Shown one piece after another: positions 1 through 7,968 of a stretch of DNA of 12,624 bases (position 1 is the stretch's first letter; the number at the start of each line of letters is the position of its first letter). The notes under the pieces were generated by a model, which worked only from the letters and a program-made list of their open reading frames with translations, was not told the origin of the DNA and did no database searches. The stretch comes from Calditrichota bacterium (lineage in GTDB: Bacteria; Calditrichota; Calditrichia; Calditrichales; Calditrichaceae): positions 1 to 12,624 of the forward strand of contig JAJRSN010000125.1 of assembly GCA_024278715.1 (NCBI GenBank). The letters run 5' to 3'. The translations under genes and the position numbers were made by a program.

Positions 1-1605
1 AGAATTGCCGTGTCTCAGGCTGATTCTTCGATTGTCTGGATCGCCTCTTCTTCCGGTTACATTAATGTTTCTACGGACGGCGGAAAATCTTTTACCATAG
101 TCCCCAAACCGCCCGACGCTCCGAATGCCATTGTAAGCGGAATTGCAACGCATCCGGCGGACAGCGCCACGGCTCTGGTCATGTTCGGCGTTTCGGGATA
201 CGGAAAAATTTTTCGCACCCGCGACCTTGGGAACACCTGGCAAGACATTACCAATAATCTGCCGGATATTCCCGTTCACTGCGCCGTTTATATTCCTTAC
301 GATACCAGCCAAATTTGGATCGGAACAGACATTGGTCTGTTTATCTCACAGGATAACGGAGAAAGCTGGCAATTTGCCGAGGGAACTCTGCCTTCGGTAG
401 CGGTGCGCAGGTTAAAAATTGTCAATAAAGAAATTGTGGCTGCCACTCACGGACGCGGCATCTGGACGTTGTACGACGCGCAATTGCCCGAGTTGACCGT
501 ACCCACGCGCGCTCCCGTGTTAAACGCCATTAATCCCCCTCATCCTTTTACAAAACAGATGAAAATTTTCTTCCGCACGCGCTCGCCGTACGATTCGGTT
601 TATGTGGAAATTTATGAGGAGCCTGTCGCAAAACTGGGACCCGTTCCGGCTTATCGCGATACATTTGCAATAATTACCGTGGAGCCGCCGGATTATCTTG
701 AAGTACGGACAGCGGGTTTTAATAACGGGAAAAAATTTATCTCCAATAAAAAATCAATAGTCGTTTACGAAAAGGTGGACAGCGTAAAATTCCTGTTTAA
801 TAACGGTTACAGTGATTTTTACGGCGATCTTTTCATTGATAAGCCTCAAAATTTCAACAGTGCGGGTCTGCAAACCGAGCACCCCTATTCGAATAAACGC
901 GAATATATCGCCATTTTGGGAACGCCCGTCGTAGTCAGCGAAAATCTTGTAATGACTTACAAAGACATTGCCTTGGTCGAACCGGGAGAAAGCGGTTATT
1001 TTTATCCGGATTATCGAATGTGGGATTATGTTACGGTAGAAGGCTCGCTTGACGGCGAAAACTGGGATGTTCTCATCACCCCTTATGATTGCCGCTTTGA
1101 TCCTTCCTGGAATCTCTATTACAATCAGGATAAAAAACCTGACAACAGCCTCTACCGATCGCATGAAATCGACTTAACCGAATTTTACGATCCCGGACAA
1201 ATCATCTATGTTCGTTTTCGCCTGCATGCGGACGATTACACCACCGGCTGGGGATGGATTATTGACGATGTTAAAATCAAACCGTCCGTGGGCACTGCAA
1301 TTGCCCGCAACGCTGTTGCCGTAAAATTTCAACTGCTGAACAATTATCCTAATCCCTTTAATCCGCAAACGACTATTTCGTTTACTCTGGATAGGACGGG
1401 CGATGTGAGCTTAAAAATTTACAACACAACCGGTCAGTTAGTTCGCACGTTAATCAACAACGAATATCTTTTTAAAGGCAATCTCTATAAGTACGTCTGG
1501 CGGGGAAGAAACGACAAGGGCAATCCGGTGGCTTCGGGCGTTTATTTTTATCATCTGACGACAAGCAGGCACAAAATCGTTAAAAAGATGGTATTAATGC
1601 GCTAA
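1..1605 (+). CDS. Secreted Asp-box beta-propeller protein with T9SS sorting tail (5' end outside window)
   Basis: This is the C-terminal part of a large exported protein; the frame is open to base 1, so the GTG at 10 is probably internal. Counting from that codon, three Asp-box (BNR) motifs are visible at residues 21-28 (STDGGKSF), 70-77 (TRDLGNTW) and 113-120 (SQDNGESW). They are followed by THGRGIW at 146-152, typical of sortilin/VPS10-like propellers. Residues about 255-425 look like a beta-sandwich ending in GWGWIIDDVKI, a signature of jelly-roll domains in secreted proteases and adhesins. Residues about 440-531 form a type A T9SS sorting domain: NYPNPFNPQTTISFTL, then LKIYNTTGQLVRTL, GNPVASGVYFYHL and a basic end. 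The protein is therefore expected to cross the outer membrane and be released or anchored at the surface. Its enzymatic or binding role cannot be told from this part; a catalytic domain could lie upstream of the window. Confidence 0.88.
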   Translation, partial: RIAVSQADSSIVWIASSSGYINVSTDGGKSFTIVPKPPDAPNAIVSGIATHPADSATALVMFGVSGYGKIFRTRDLGNTWQDITNNLPDIPVHCAVYIPYDTSQIWIGTDIGLFISQDNGESWQFAEGTLPSVAVRRLKIVNKEIVAATHGRGIWTLYDAQLPELTVPTRAPVLNAINPPHPFTKQMKIFFRTRSPYDSVYVEIYEEPVAKLGPVPAYRDTFAIITVEPPDYLEVRTAGFNNGKKFISNKKSIVVYEKVDSVKFLFNNGYSDFYGDLFIDKPQNFNSAGLQTEHPYSNKREYIAILGTPVVVSENLVMTYKDIALVEPGESGYFYPDYRMWDYVTVEGSLDGENWDVLITPYDCRFDPSWNLYYNQDKKPDNSLYRSHEIDLTEFYDPGQIIYVRFRLHADDYTTGWGWIIDDVKIKPSVGTAIARNAVAVKFQLLNNYPNPFNPQTTISFTLDRTGDVSLKIYNTTGQLVRTLINNEYLFKGNLYKYVWRGRNDKGNPVASGVYFYHLTTSRHKIVKKMVLMR

Positions 1606-1635
1606 TCCGAATGATCTCTTTTTAAAACGGCGTTT

Positions 1636-2589
1636 TTATTCTTTTTTACGGTAGCCCGAAATTTGAAGCAGCGCGGTTTTTACATTGCGGATAAAGTCGG
1701 AATATTTTGCCCGTTTTACCGGCGTGCCTCTGAACAAATTTTTAAATTCGTCTTCGCTTAAAGAAGAAAGACTGGCAAGATCGGGCTGCACCAAAAACAT
1801 GTCAACAGGATGATATTTGGGTTCGTCTGTTTCGCGAGCAAAGCAGTTCCAGGGACACACATCCTGACAAATATCGCAGCCGAACACCCAGTTTTGCATT
1901 TTTTCGGCAAGATCGTCCGGAACGGGCTGATCGCGATATTCAATGGTCAAATACGAAATACAGCGCGCGGCGTCAAGGCGATACGGCTCAAGGGCGTTTG
2001 TGGGGCAGGCTTCGATACAGGCGTTACACCGCCCGCAATAATCTTTAACCGGCTCATCGTAAATCAGTTTTCGATTAATAACCAAAAGACCCAGAAAAAC
2101 CCATGATCCCATTTCTCTGGTAATAATATTGGCGTTTTTGCCCTGCCATCCTATGCCCGCTTCGGCAGCCCATAATTTTTCCTGCACCGGAGCCGTGTCC
2201 ACAAAAATCCGACCTTCAATCGAAGAATCGATTTCTTTTATTTTTTGCAGAAATAGTTTCAGTTTTTTCTTTAGAATTTTATGGTAATCCCTGCCCCAGG
2301 CATAACGGCTTATTTTTCCCTTTTCCGGAGATTTGGCGTGTTTATAAGAGGTGTAATAATTATGCGCAACTACTATCACCGATCGCGCCTGCGGATACAA
2401 TTGGGAAATATCCAAACGTTTTTCCTGATGGTTTTCCATCCATTTCATGGCGCCGTGTTTACCCGCCGCCAGCCAGGTTAAAAGAAACTCCGAATGGGCG
2501 GGTTTTTTAACCGGCGCAATACCGATTTTGTGGAAACCCGTTTTGTAGGCGATTCTTTTAATTTCTTCCGTTTTTTCCCGCAGATTCAT
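1636..2589 (-). CDS. queG: Epoxyqueuosine reductase QueG, short form
   Basis: QueG is the cytoplasmic cobalamin- and iron-sulfur-dependent enzyme that reduces epoxyqueuosine to queuosine in the wobble position of tRNAs with GUN anticodons. The 317-residue product carries the family hallmarks. The motif DTAPVQEKLWAAEAGIGW begins at residue 131, where Asp131 matches the proposed catalytic acid. The first ferredoxin-type run is C185-x2-C188-x2-C191-x3-C195-P, Cys210 lies in the CISYLTIE segment, and the second run is C238-x2-C241-x3-C245-P. Together these supply all eight ligands for two 4Fe-4S clusters. The protein ends soon after the iron-sulfur domain and lacks the HEAT-like C-terminal extension of the longer E. 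coli and B. subtilis proteins. The ATG at 2589 gives the full N-terminus, with only a weak Shine-Dalgarno-like GAGAA before it. It faces the sorting-tail gene with 30 bases between the stops and lies 190 bases downstream of the kinase, so it probably has its own promoter. Confidence 0.95.
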   Translation of the reverse strand: MNLREKTEEIKRIAYKTGFHKIGIAPVKKPAHSEFLLTWLAAGKHGAMKWMENHQEKRLDISQLYPQARSVIVVAHNYYTSYKHAKSPEKGKISRYAWGRDYHKILKKKLKLFLQKIKEIDSSIEGRIFVDTAPVQEKLWAAEAGIGWQGKNANIITREMGSWVFLGLLVINRKLIYDEPVKDYCGRCNACIEACPTNALEPYRLDAARCISYLTIEYRDQPVPDDLAEKMQNWVFGCDICQDVCPWNCFARETDEPKYHPVDMFLVQPDLASLSSLSEDEFKNLFRGTPVKRAKYSDFIRNVKTALLQISGYRKKE

Positions 2590-2725
2590 TTCATTCTCAC
2601 AATAAAGTTCGGTCGGGAATAAAATAAGGAATTTAGTTCATCAATAAAAGGAGCGTTTTTGGGAATAACACAAGAACGCGGCTTCTGAGAATAAAGCGAT
2701 AATTTTCGTTCGAATGCTTTGCTTT

Positions 2726-2752
2726 AAAATTTTTTGAATCCGGAAAAATTTT
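2726..2752. repeat. AT-rich 9-bp perfect inverted repeat between kinase and queG
   Basis: The arms AAAATTTTT (2726-2734) and AAAAATTTT (2744-2752) are perfect inverted copies separated by nine bases that include TCCGGA. The repeat starts about 30 bases beyond the kinase stop codon and about 140 bases before queG. It could be a weak terminator for the kinase transcript or a protein-binding site. The stem has no G-C pairs, so it would make a poor intrinsic terminator. Confidence 0.3.
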
Positions 2753-2779
2753 GTTTTGACGCGCAACCCGCTGCAACGG

Positions 2780-5700
2780 TTATTTGTTTTGTGTATTAAG
2801 TCTTTCCTGTTTTGCCTTTAAATAATGCTTCAGTTTCTGCTCGAGCATTTTCATATTTATCGGTTTGGAAAGGTAGTCGTCCATTCCGGCTTCTAGGCAG
2901 CGGTCACGGTCTTCTTTTTGAGCATGAGCCGTCATGGCAATAATAGGAATATGTTCATCGCTGTTCATCTCGTGGATTCTAATTTTTTGAGCCGTTCGCA
3001 AACCGTCCATAACGGGCATCTGAACATCCAACAGAATGAGATCATAATTGCGTTCCTGCAGCATATCAAGCGCTTCCTGCCCGTTATTGGCAATATCTAC
3101 TTTATATCCCATGTTCTCGACCATGCGTTTAGCCATCCGCTGATTAATCACATTGTCTTCAACAAGCAATATCCGGATTTCGTCCGCATCAGAGGTCTCT
3201 TGTTCTGATTTAAGATCCGCGGGTTCAATCGGTTTTTGAGCTCTTTTATCATGGGTTAAAAATAATGAAAAATCGGGCAGTTCTTCCAGTTTTTTGTCTT
3301 TGGCTTTGGGAAAGGTCAAAATAAAACGAAAACAGCTCCCTTTTCCTTCTTCGCTTGTTACCTCGATTTTGCTTCCCATCATTTCTATCAGGCGCGCCGA
3401 AATAGCCAGTCCCAAACCGGTTCCGCCAAAACGACGAGTCAGAGAAGAATCAACCTGTCGGAACGAATCAAAAATTACCCGTTTCTTTTCTTCGGGGATT
3501 CCGATCCCGGTGTCTTTAATTTCAAATTGCACATCCGCGTCATCTTCGGTTTCGCTGACCAGGCTGATATTTAATTCGATTCCGCCCTGCTCGGTAAATT
3601 TTATGGCGTTCCCCAGCAAATTCACCAAAACCTGCCCTAAGCGCGTGGGATCGCCCACAACATGTTCCGGCACCGATTTGTCCCACGAGAGTTTGAAATT
3701 TAGACGCTTATTCTTTGCCATAATATCAAAGGCATTCGATAAGTTTTGAATCAGTTTTTTCAGATCAAAGGGGATGAATTCCAATTCCAGTTTTCCGGAT
3801 TCAATTTTACTGAAATCCAAAATCTGATTGATAATTTTGAGCAGTTCCGTGGCTGAAAAGCGGATTGTGTGCAAATACTCTTTTTGGTCCTCATCCAGAT
3901 TTGTTTCCATTAAAAGATCCGATAATCCGATAATGGCGTTCAAAGGCGTGCGGATTTCGTGGCTCATGTTGGCAATGAATTCGGTTTTTGCTTTATTAGC
4001 CGCTTCGGTTTGAATGATGGCTCTTCTTAATTTTGTTTCGGTGAGTTTTAATTGGGTAATGTCGATAGCCACGCCGAGAGCGCCCGTAAGATTGTTTGAT
4101 GAGTCGTACAGGGGCGAAAACCAGAATCTGTAATAATTATCATTAATTTTGCGGATGCTCTCGAACGATTCGCCCTTTAACACGCGTTTGCAATCTTCGT
4201 CAAGTCCGAACTCTTCTTCCGCCCCGTCGCATAAATTCAATCCTAAAATGGGTTGATGAATTTTTTCAAACTCTGACAAACCCCTACCTTCGGCAAAGGT
4301 TATCTTCCCGTTTACGTCAACCATAAACAAAATAATCGGGGCGTTATTGACAATGGTTTTTAACTTTATTTCACTCTTCTCAAGATCGATGGCTATTCTT
4401 AAACGTCTTTGGCGTTCCCTGATTAATTGCAGCGAAACCAGACCGATTAATATTACCGCCAACAAAAAAATAGCAAAAGCCCACGAACTTAAATACCACG
4501 GAGGACTGACAATCAAATTCAAAGAACACACCGGACTCCACCCGTAACCTATGTGTCTTGCCCGAACCTGTAATGTGTAGCTTCCCCTTTTGATTCCCGG
4601 AAGAATAATCATCGGATCGGTCGAGGGCAAAGACCAGTTGTTTCTGGCTCCGATCAGCCGCCACTGATAGATGGTTTTGTACGCCGGATACATCAACGAT
4701 GCTACCCTGATTCGCAGCGTGGCATGAAAGGGTATTTTTTGAGCTCTTGCGCCAATTTCAAGAAATTGGTTTTCGTCAATCCAGAACTCAACAATCTTTG
4801 GCGCTTTAGTGGTCATATCGTTTCGAAATTCTTTTTGCTGAAAATAAATTCCGTCGTAAGTGCCAAAATAGATATGCCCCGATGTGTCGGCAATTGCGGA
4901 ACGAAAAGCAAAGGTTTGATTCCCCAGACCAGAGAGTTCGTCAAAATAAACCAAACTCGTGTCAATCAAACAATATGCCCCGTGTTCCGTGCCTATCCAC
5001 AGCCGCTCTTCGTGATCCAGAGTCAACGAACGCGCGGTTCTGTTTCTTTCGAGCCGAAAAATCTTTACTTTCCCTTTTTGAATTTTCAATATTCCGATAT
5101 TCGTCGCCAACCAGATTGTTGAATTATTTGTTTGAATAACTAAATCGTAAACCTCTGTTCTGGTCGAATTTAACGGCGGCACGGGAACGCTTAAATTTTC
5201 GAAGGTTTTTTTCTCTCTGTTAAAACGAAATAAATAGTTTGTGTTCCCTATGCTGCCCACATAAATGTAACCGTCCCCCCCTTCTTTTATCACCTGAGCC
5301 GGAGAATCCATTCCGTAGTTTTTGGCAAAAACTCGCAAATGACCGTTTTTGTCAAGTTTGATTAATCCCGGCATGCCGCCCTGACAAATCCACAAGTCGC
5401 CGAAACGATCGATAAAAAGCGAAAAAATAGTATTGTTTGAAGGAAGCTTTATCTTTTTGACCGAATTGTTTTGCAATACGGAAATAGCTCCGTCAATATG
5501 CCCGGCGACAATTCTCTTTTCATCCGCGGCAATGGTTGAAATCATTGATTCGCTGTTCTTGAGCAAAACCCGGCTGGTAAAACGATCTTTAGTCTTTTTA
5601 ATCTCGTAAATTCTCAAGCCGTCCGTGGCTATTATTCTTCCCCGAGCATCCTGAAAAAGCGTTTGTACCGAGTAATTGGAAAAATTCAAAATTTGCGTAA

Positions 5701-6712
5701 AAAGCGGATCGTACAACAGGGCTATTCCGTTATCCGTGCTGATCCAAAACCGATCTTCCTCCGTTCTTTGGATTTGGTTAATGACCTTTAACTTTAGCCG
5801 ATCAACATGCTTAATTTTAAATCCGTTATTCTTTGGAACAATTAAATACAAACCCTGCCCGCCGGTTCCGACAAAAATAGTGCCTTTGGTATCCGTTGCC
5901 AGAGCGTGAACATTCGGAATATCAGCGATCTTCTTCAACGCAAAACCTTTTAACGCTTCACTGAATTTAAATATGTACACACCGGTTGACGTACCGATCA
6001 AAAAAGAATTTTTCTTAAATTTCAGCACCGCGCTCACAGTCCATTTTTTCGGACGGTTTATGACCGGAACTTCCGTAAAAGTATCCGTTTTTGCTTGGTA
6101 ACGCAGCAGATATCCGGTTTGTGAAATCGCAAAAAGATCGCGCTTTTCGTTCTCAAAAAACGAAAAAGAATGAAGATAGCTTAATGCCTCGAATTTTTGC
6201 GGAAAGACGTATCGTTTAAACCCTTTCCCCTCTTTTTCGAGCCGAACAATTGAATAAGGCTCGGCAATCCACATAGTATTGCCCGAATCCCTGTAAATTA
6301 ATTTCGGATAAAACAGCGTGCTGTCGGTAAGTTTTATCGAACCAGGTAAAAATTTATTGAGCGTGGTTCTTACAGAATTGTAAGTTACCCTGACAATTCC
6401 CAAATCGGTGGTGACAAGTAATTCGCTGTCGCTTAAGAAGAATAAATCTTTAACATAATTGCTCGGCAATCCTTCCGAGAATGAAAGAAATCGCTGTCCG
6501 TCAAACCTGACCAAGCCTCCGTCCGTTCCGATCCAGATGAATCCCTGGCTATCTTGTTTAACCACTTTCACAAGATCGGAAGGCAAACCGTCTTCATAAT
6601 TATAATAATGAATAAAAAAACCGTTTGCCTTTAATGCGGTACCGCACAGCAGCGCAACCAAGATCAGACAGATAAAAAGCAGATGTTTCATAGCGATTCC
6701 ATATCTTTTCAT
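2780..6712 (-). CDS. Membrane hybrid sensor histidine kinase with 14-blade periplasmic propeller
   Basis: This is a one-protein phosphorelay sensor of 1310 residues. A signal/anchor segment (about 1-29) is followed by 14 propeller-blade motifs of the IWIGTDGGL type, near residues 58, 97, 146, 193, 237, 278, 321, 358, 399, 438, 480, 531, 569 and 612, which fits two seven-bladed propellers. A triple-Tyr (Y_Y_Y) domain spans about 660-735 and a TM helix about 742-764. In the cytoplasm come PAS (about 782-888), HisKA with phospho-accepting His918 in MSHEIRTPLN, and HATPase with the N-box at 1031-1037, DTGIGIP at 1067 and GGTGLGL at 1096. A receiver domain (about 1178-1300) has Glu1185/Asp1186, phospho-acceptor Asp1229, Thr1261 and Lys1283. 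The periplasmic half matches Bacteroidota hybrid systems that sense glycans, but the AraC-type output is absent. The ligand and the downstream partner are unknown. The ATG at 6691 (codon 8) has a better GGA upstream and gives a more usual signal peptide, so it may be the true start. Confidence 0.93.
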   Translation of the reverse strand: MKRYGIAMKHLLFICLILVALLCGTALKANGFFIHYYNYEDGLPSDLVKVVKQDSQGFIWIGTDGGLVRFDGQRFLSFSEGLPSNYVKDLFFLSDSELLVTTDLGIVRVTYNSVRTTLNKFLPGSIKLTDSTLFYPKLIYRDSGNTMWIAEPYSIVRLEKEGKGFKRYVFPQKFEALSYLHSFSFFENEKRDLFAISQTGYLLRYQAKTDTFTEVPVINRPKKWTVSAVLKFKKNSFLIGTSTGVYIFKFSEALKGFALKKIADIPNVHALATDTKGTIFVGTGGQGLYLIVPKNNGFKIKHVDRLKLKVINQIQRTEEDRFWISTDNGIALLYDPLFTQILNFSNYSVQTLFQDARGRIIATDGLRIYEIKKTKDRFTSRVLLKNSESMISTIAADEKRIVAGHIDGAISVLQNNSVKKIKLPSNNTIFSLFIDRFGDLWICQGGMPGLIKLDKNGHLRVFAKNYGMDSPAQVIKEGGDGYIYVGSIGNTNYLFRFNREKKTFENLSVPVPPLNSTRTEVYDLVIQTNNSTIWLATNIGILKIQKGKVKIFRLERNRTARSLTLDHEERLWIGTEHGAYCLIDTSLVYFDELSGLGNQTFAFRSAIADTSGHIYFGTYDGIYFQQKEFRNDMTTKAPKIVEFWIDENQFLEIGARAQKIPFHATLRIRVASLMYPAYKTIYQWRLIGARNNWSLPSTDPMIILPGIKRGSYTLQVRARHIGYGWSPVCSLNLIVSPPWYLSSWAFAIFLLAVILIGLVSLQLIRERQRRLRIAIDLEKSEIKLKTIVNNAPIILFMVDVNGKITFAEGRGLSEFEKIHQPILGLNLCDGAEEEFGLDEDCKRVLKGESFESIRKINDNYYRFWFSPLYDSSNNLTGALGVAIDITQLKLTETKLRRAIIQTEAANKAKTEFIANMSHEIRTPLNAIIGLSDLLMETNLDEDQKEYLHTIRFSATELLKIINQILDFSKIESGKLELEFIPFDLKKLIQNLSNAFDIMAKNKRLNFKLSWDKSVPEHVVGDPTRLGQVLVNLLGNAIKFTEQGGIELNISLVSETEDDADVQFEIKDTGIGIPEEKKRVIFDSFRQVDSSLTRRFGGTGLGLAISARLIEMMGSKIEVTSEEGKGSCFRFILTFPKAKDKKLEELPDFSLFLTHDKRAQKPIEPADLKSEQETSDADEIRILLVEDNVINQRMAKRMVENMGYKVDIANNGQEALDMLQERNYDLILLDVQMPVMDGLRTAQKIRIHEMNSDEHIPIIAMTAHAQKEDRDRCLEAGMDDYLSKPINMKMLEQKLKHYLKAKQERLNTQNK

Positions 6713-7091
6713 TCTCAGGATTTTAAATATCGGCGTGAATTTAACTTTTTTTAATGATCTTTTTAAAATAAATAACCGGAGCCGGGAAAAGATATCGGGT
6801 TTTTTCCGATTAATTTTCGAGCTTCGGGCTTTGTTCTATTATGCTGTATTTTTTTACCAAACGCAAATTTCCCGTTAACCTGTAAACAAAAACAATCTTT
6901 TGTTGACTCTTTAAAAGGCTGGCGGCGATCTCAGATTCCACAAATCTTTAAAAATATTTTCATGTTCATTAACGCGCATTTTGCAAATTCGTCGCTTCGT
7001 AATTTTACAAAAGATTTGAATTCAAAATACTTAAGAATTAAGTTACAGCACTTTAAAAATATTAACTGAAACGAAAGAAGGAAAGCAAATT
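6713..7091. other. Divergent intergenic region between kinase and mqnD
   Basis: This 379-base AT-rich spacer should hold both divergent promoters. For the kinase I see a fair sigma70-like pair, listed separately. For mqnD the best candidates are TTTACA (7004-7009) with AATACT (7026-7031) at 16-base spacing, or TTGAAT (7016-7021) with TAAGTT (7039-7044) at 17; neither is convincing. The mqnD ribosome binding site is the AAGGA at 7078-7082. A short inverted repeat (ATCGG at 6794-6798 and CCGAT at 6806-6810) lies in the presumed kinase leader. I see no RNA gene, riboswitch or convincing small protein. Confidence 0.5.
6838..6866 (-). promoter_or_regulatory. Candidate sigma70-type promoter of the kinase gene
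   Basis: Read on the minus strand, TTGCGT (6861-6866) and CATAAT (6838-6843) are separated by exactly 17 bases. The -10 element matches the TATAAT consensus at five of six positions; the -35 matches only the TTG. This would put the transcript start near 6831, about 120 bases before the kinase start codon. FCB-group bacteria often use a different primary promoter consensus, which lowers confidence. Confidence 0.3.
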
Positions 7092-7925
7092 ATGCAAACT
7101 ATCCGCATTGCACACAGTCCCGATTCCGATGACGCTTTTATGTTTTACGCACTGGCTAAAGAAAAATTCGACACCGAAGGTCTTCGCTTTGAGCACATTT
7201 TGAAGGATATTCAAACTTTAAACGAAGAGGCGTTAAGCGGCACTTACGAAGTTTCCGCCATTTCCATTCATGCTTACCCGAAAGTTTCGGACAAATACAT
7301 CCTGTTACCGACAGGAAGCAGCATGGGCGATCGATACGGTCCCATGATTGTCGCCAAAAAACCTTTTTCAAAAGAAGAGCTTAAAACGATTACCGTTGCG
7401 GTTCCCGGCGAAATGACCACCGCTTATCTGGCGTTAAGGCTCTATTTGCCTGAAGTCAGACACGAGGTTGTGCCATTTGACCAAATTACTTCCGCGGTTT
7501 TGGAAGATCGTTTTGCGGCGGGATTGATTATTCACGAGGGACAGTTAACCTACGCTCAAAAAGGTCTGCACAAAATTATTGATCTCGGCGAATGGTGGTA
7601 CGAAGAGACCGGACTTCCTTTGCCCTTGGGCGGCAACGTTATTCGTCGTGATTTGGGAACCGAACTGATGCAAAAGATTTCGCGTCTTATTCGCAAGAGC
7701 ATTAAATATTCTTTGGATCACCGTGACGAAGCGCTAAAATACGCCCTGCAATTCGCCGGCGACATGGATCCCGATCTGGCAGACCGCTTTGTGGGCATGT
7801 ACGTAAATCACTGGACATTGGATTACGGCGACGCGGGAAAACAAGCGGTTCGCACTTTGCTGCAACGCGGCTTTGACGAGGGAATTATTAAAGATCCCGT
7901 AAACGTTGAATTTCTGGAAGATTAG
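7092..7925 (+). CDS. mqnD: 1,4-dihydroxy-6-naphthoate synthase MqnD (futalosine pathway)
   Basis: MqnD cleaves cyclic dehypoxanthinyl futalosine to 1,4-dihydroxy-6-naphthoate, a late step of the futalosine route to menaquinone, in the cytoplasm. The 277-residue protein is full length for the family and has the periplasmic-binding-protein-like fold signatures. The N-terminal motif AHSPDSDDAFMFYAL is at residues 7-21, SAISIHAYP at 55-63, and the substrate-loop sequence GSSMGDRYGP at 75-84. IIHEGQLTY at 146-154 contains His148, which corresponds to the catalytic His of the Thermus enzyme. The HEGQLTY stretch favours MqnD over its homologue MqnA. AAGGA at 7078-7082 lies nine bases before the ATG, a good ribosome binding site, and a strong terminator follows the stop. 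No other menaquinone gene is in view, so it appears to be a single-gene unit. Its product fits the next operon, which seems to exchange electrons with menaquinone. Confidence 0.92.
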   Translation: MQTIRIAHSPDSDDAFMFYALAKEKFDTEGLRFEHILKDIQTLNEEALSGTYEVSAISIHAYPKVSDKYILLPTGSSMGDRYGPMIVAKKPFSKEELKTITVAVPGEMTTAYLALRLYLPEVRHEVVPFDQITSAVLEDRFAAGLIIHEGQLTYAQKGLHKIIDLGEWWYEETGLPLPLGGNVIRRDLGTELMQKISRLIRKSIKYSLDHRDEALKYALQFAGDMDPDLADRFVGMYVNHWTLDYGDAGKQAVRTLLQRGFDEGIIKDPVNVEFLED

Positions 7926-7930
7926 AAAAG

Positions 7931-7958
7931 AAAAGGCTGCCCAAAGGCAGCCTTTTTT
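7931..7958. terminator. Bidirectional intrinsic terminator between mqnD and the cytochrome operon
   Basis: AAAAGGCTGCC (7931-7941), the loop CAAA (7942-7945) and GGCAGCCTTTT (7946-7956) form a perfect 11-bp stem with a four-base loop. T6 follows on the plus strand, and T-rich sequence (TTTTCTTTT) follows on the minus strand. It begins five bases after the mqnD stop codon and ends ten bases before the stop codon of the convergent cytochrome gene, so it should end transcripts from both sides. Confidence 0.93.
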
Positions 7959-7968
7959 ATGTTCGAAC

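Noticed and set aside
10..12. GTG as the true start of the first gene
   Set aside because: The frame is open to base 1 and the protein begins in mid-propeller with no signal peptide, although its T9SS tail requires one. The gene is truncated by the window.
1624..1636. AAAAC-GGC-GTTTT hairpin between the sorting-tail gene and queG
   Set aside because: A five-pair stem with one G-C pair and a three-base loop is too weak to call a terminator.
6794..6810. ATCGG/CCGAT inverted repeat in the kinase leader
   Set aside because: The arms are only five bases and can be expected by chance; there is no second copy nearby to suggest an operator.
6962..7069. 35-residue open frame in the kinase-mqnD spacer
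   Set aside because: It has no ribosome binding site, its composition follows the AT-rich spacer, and it overlaps the likely mqnD promoter and leader.
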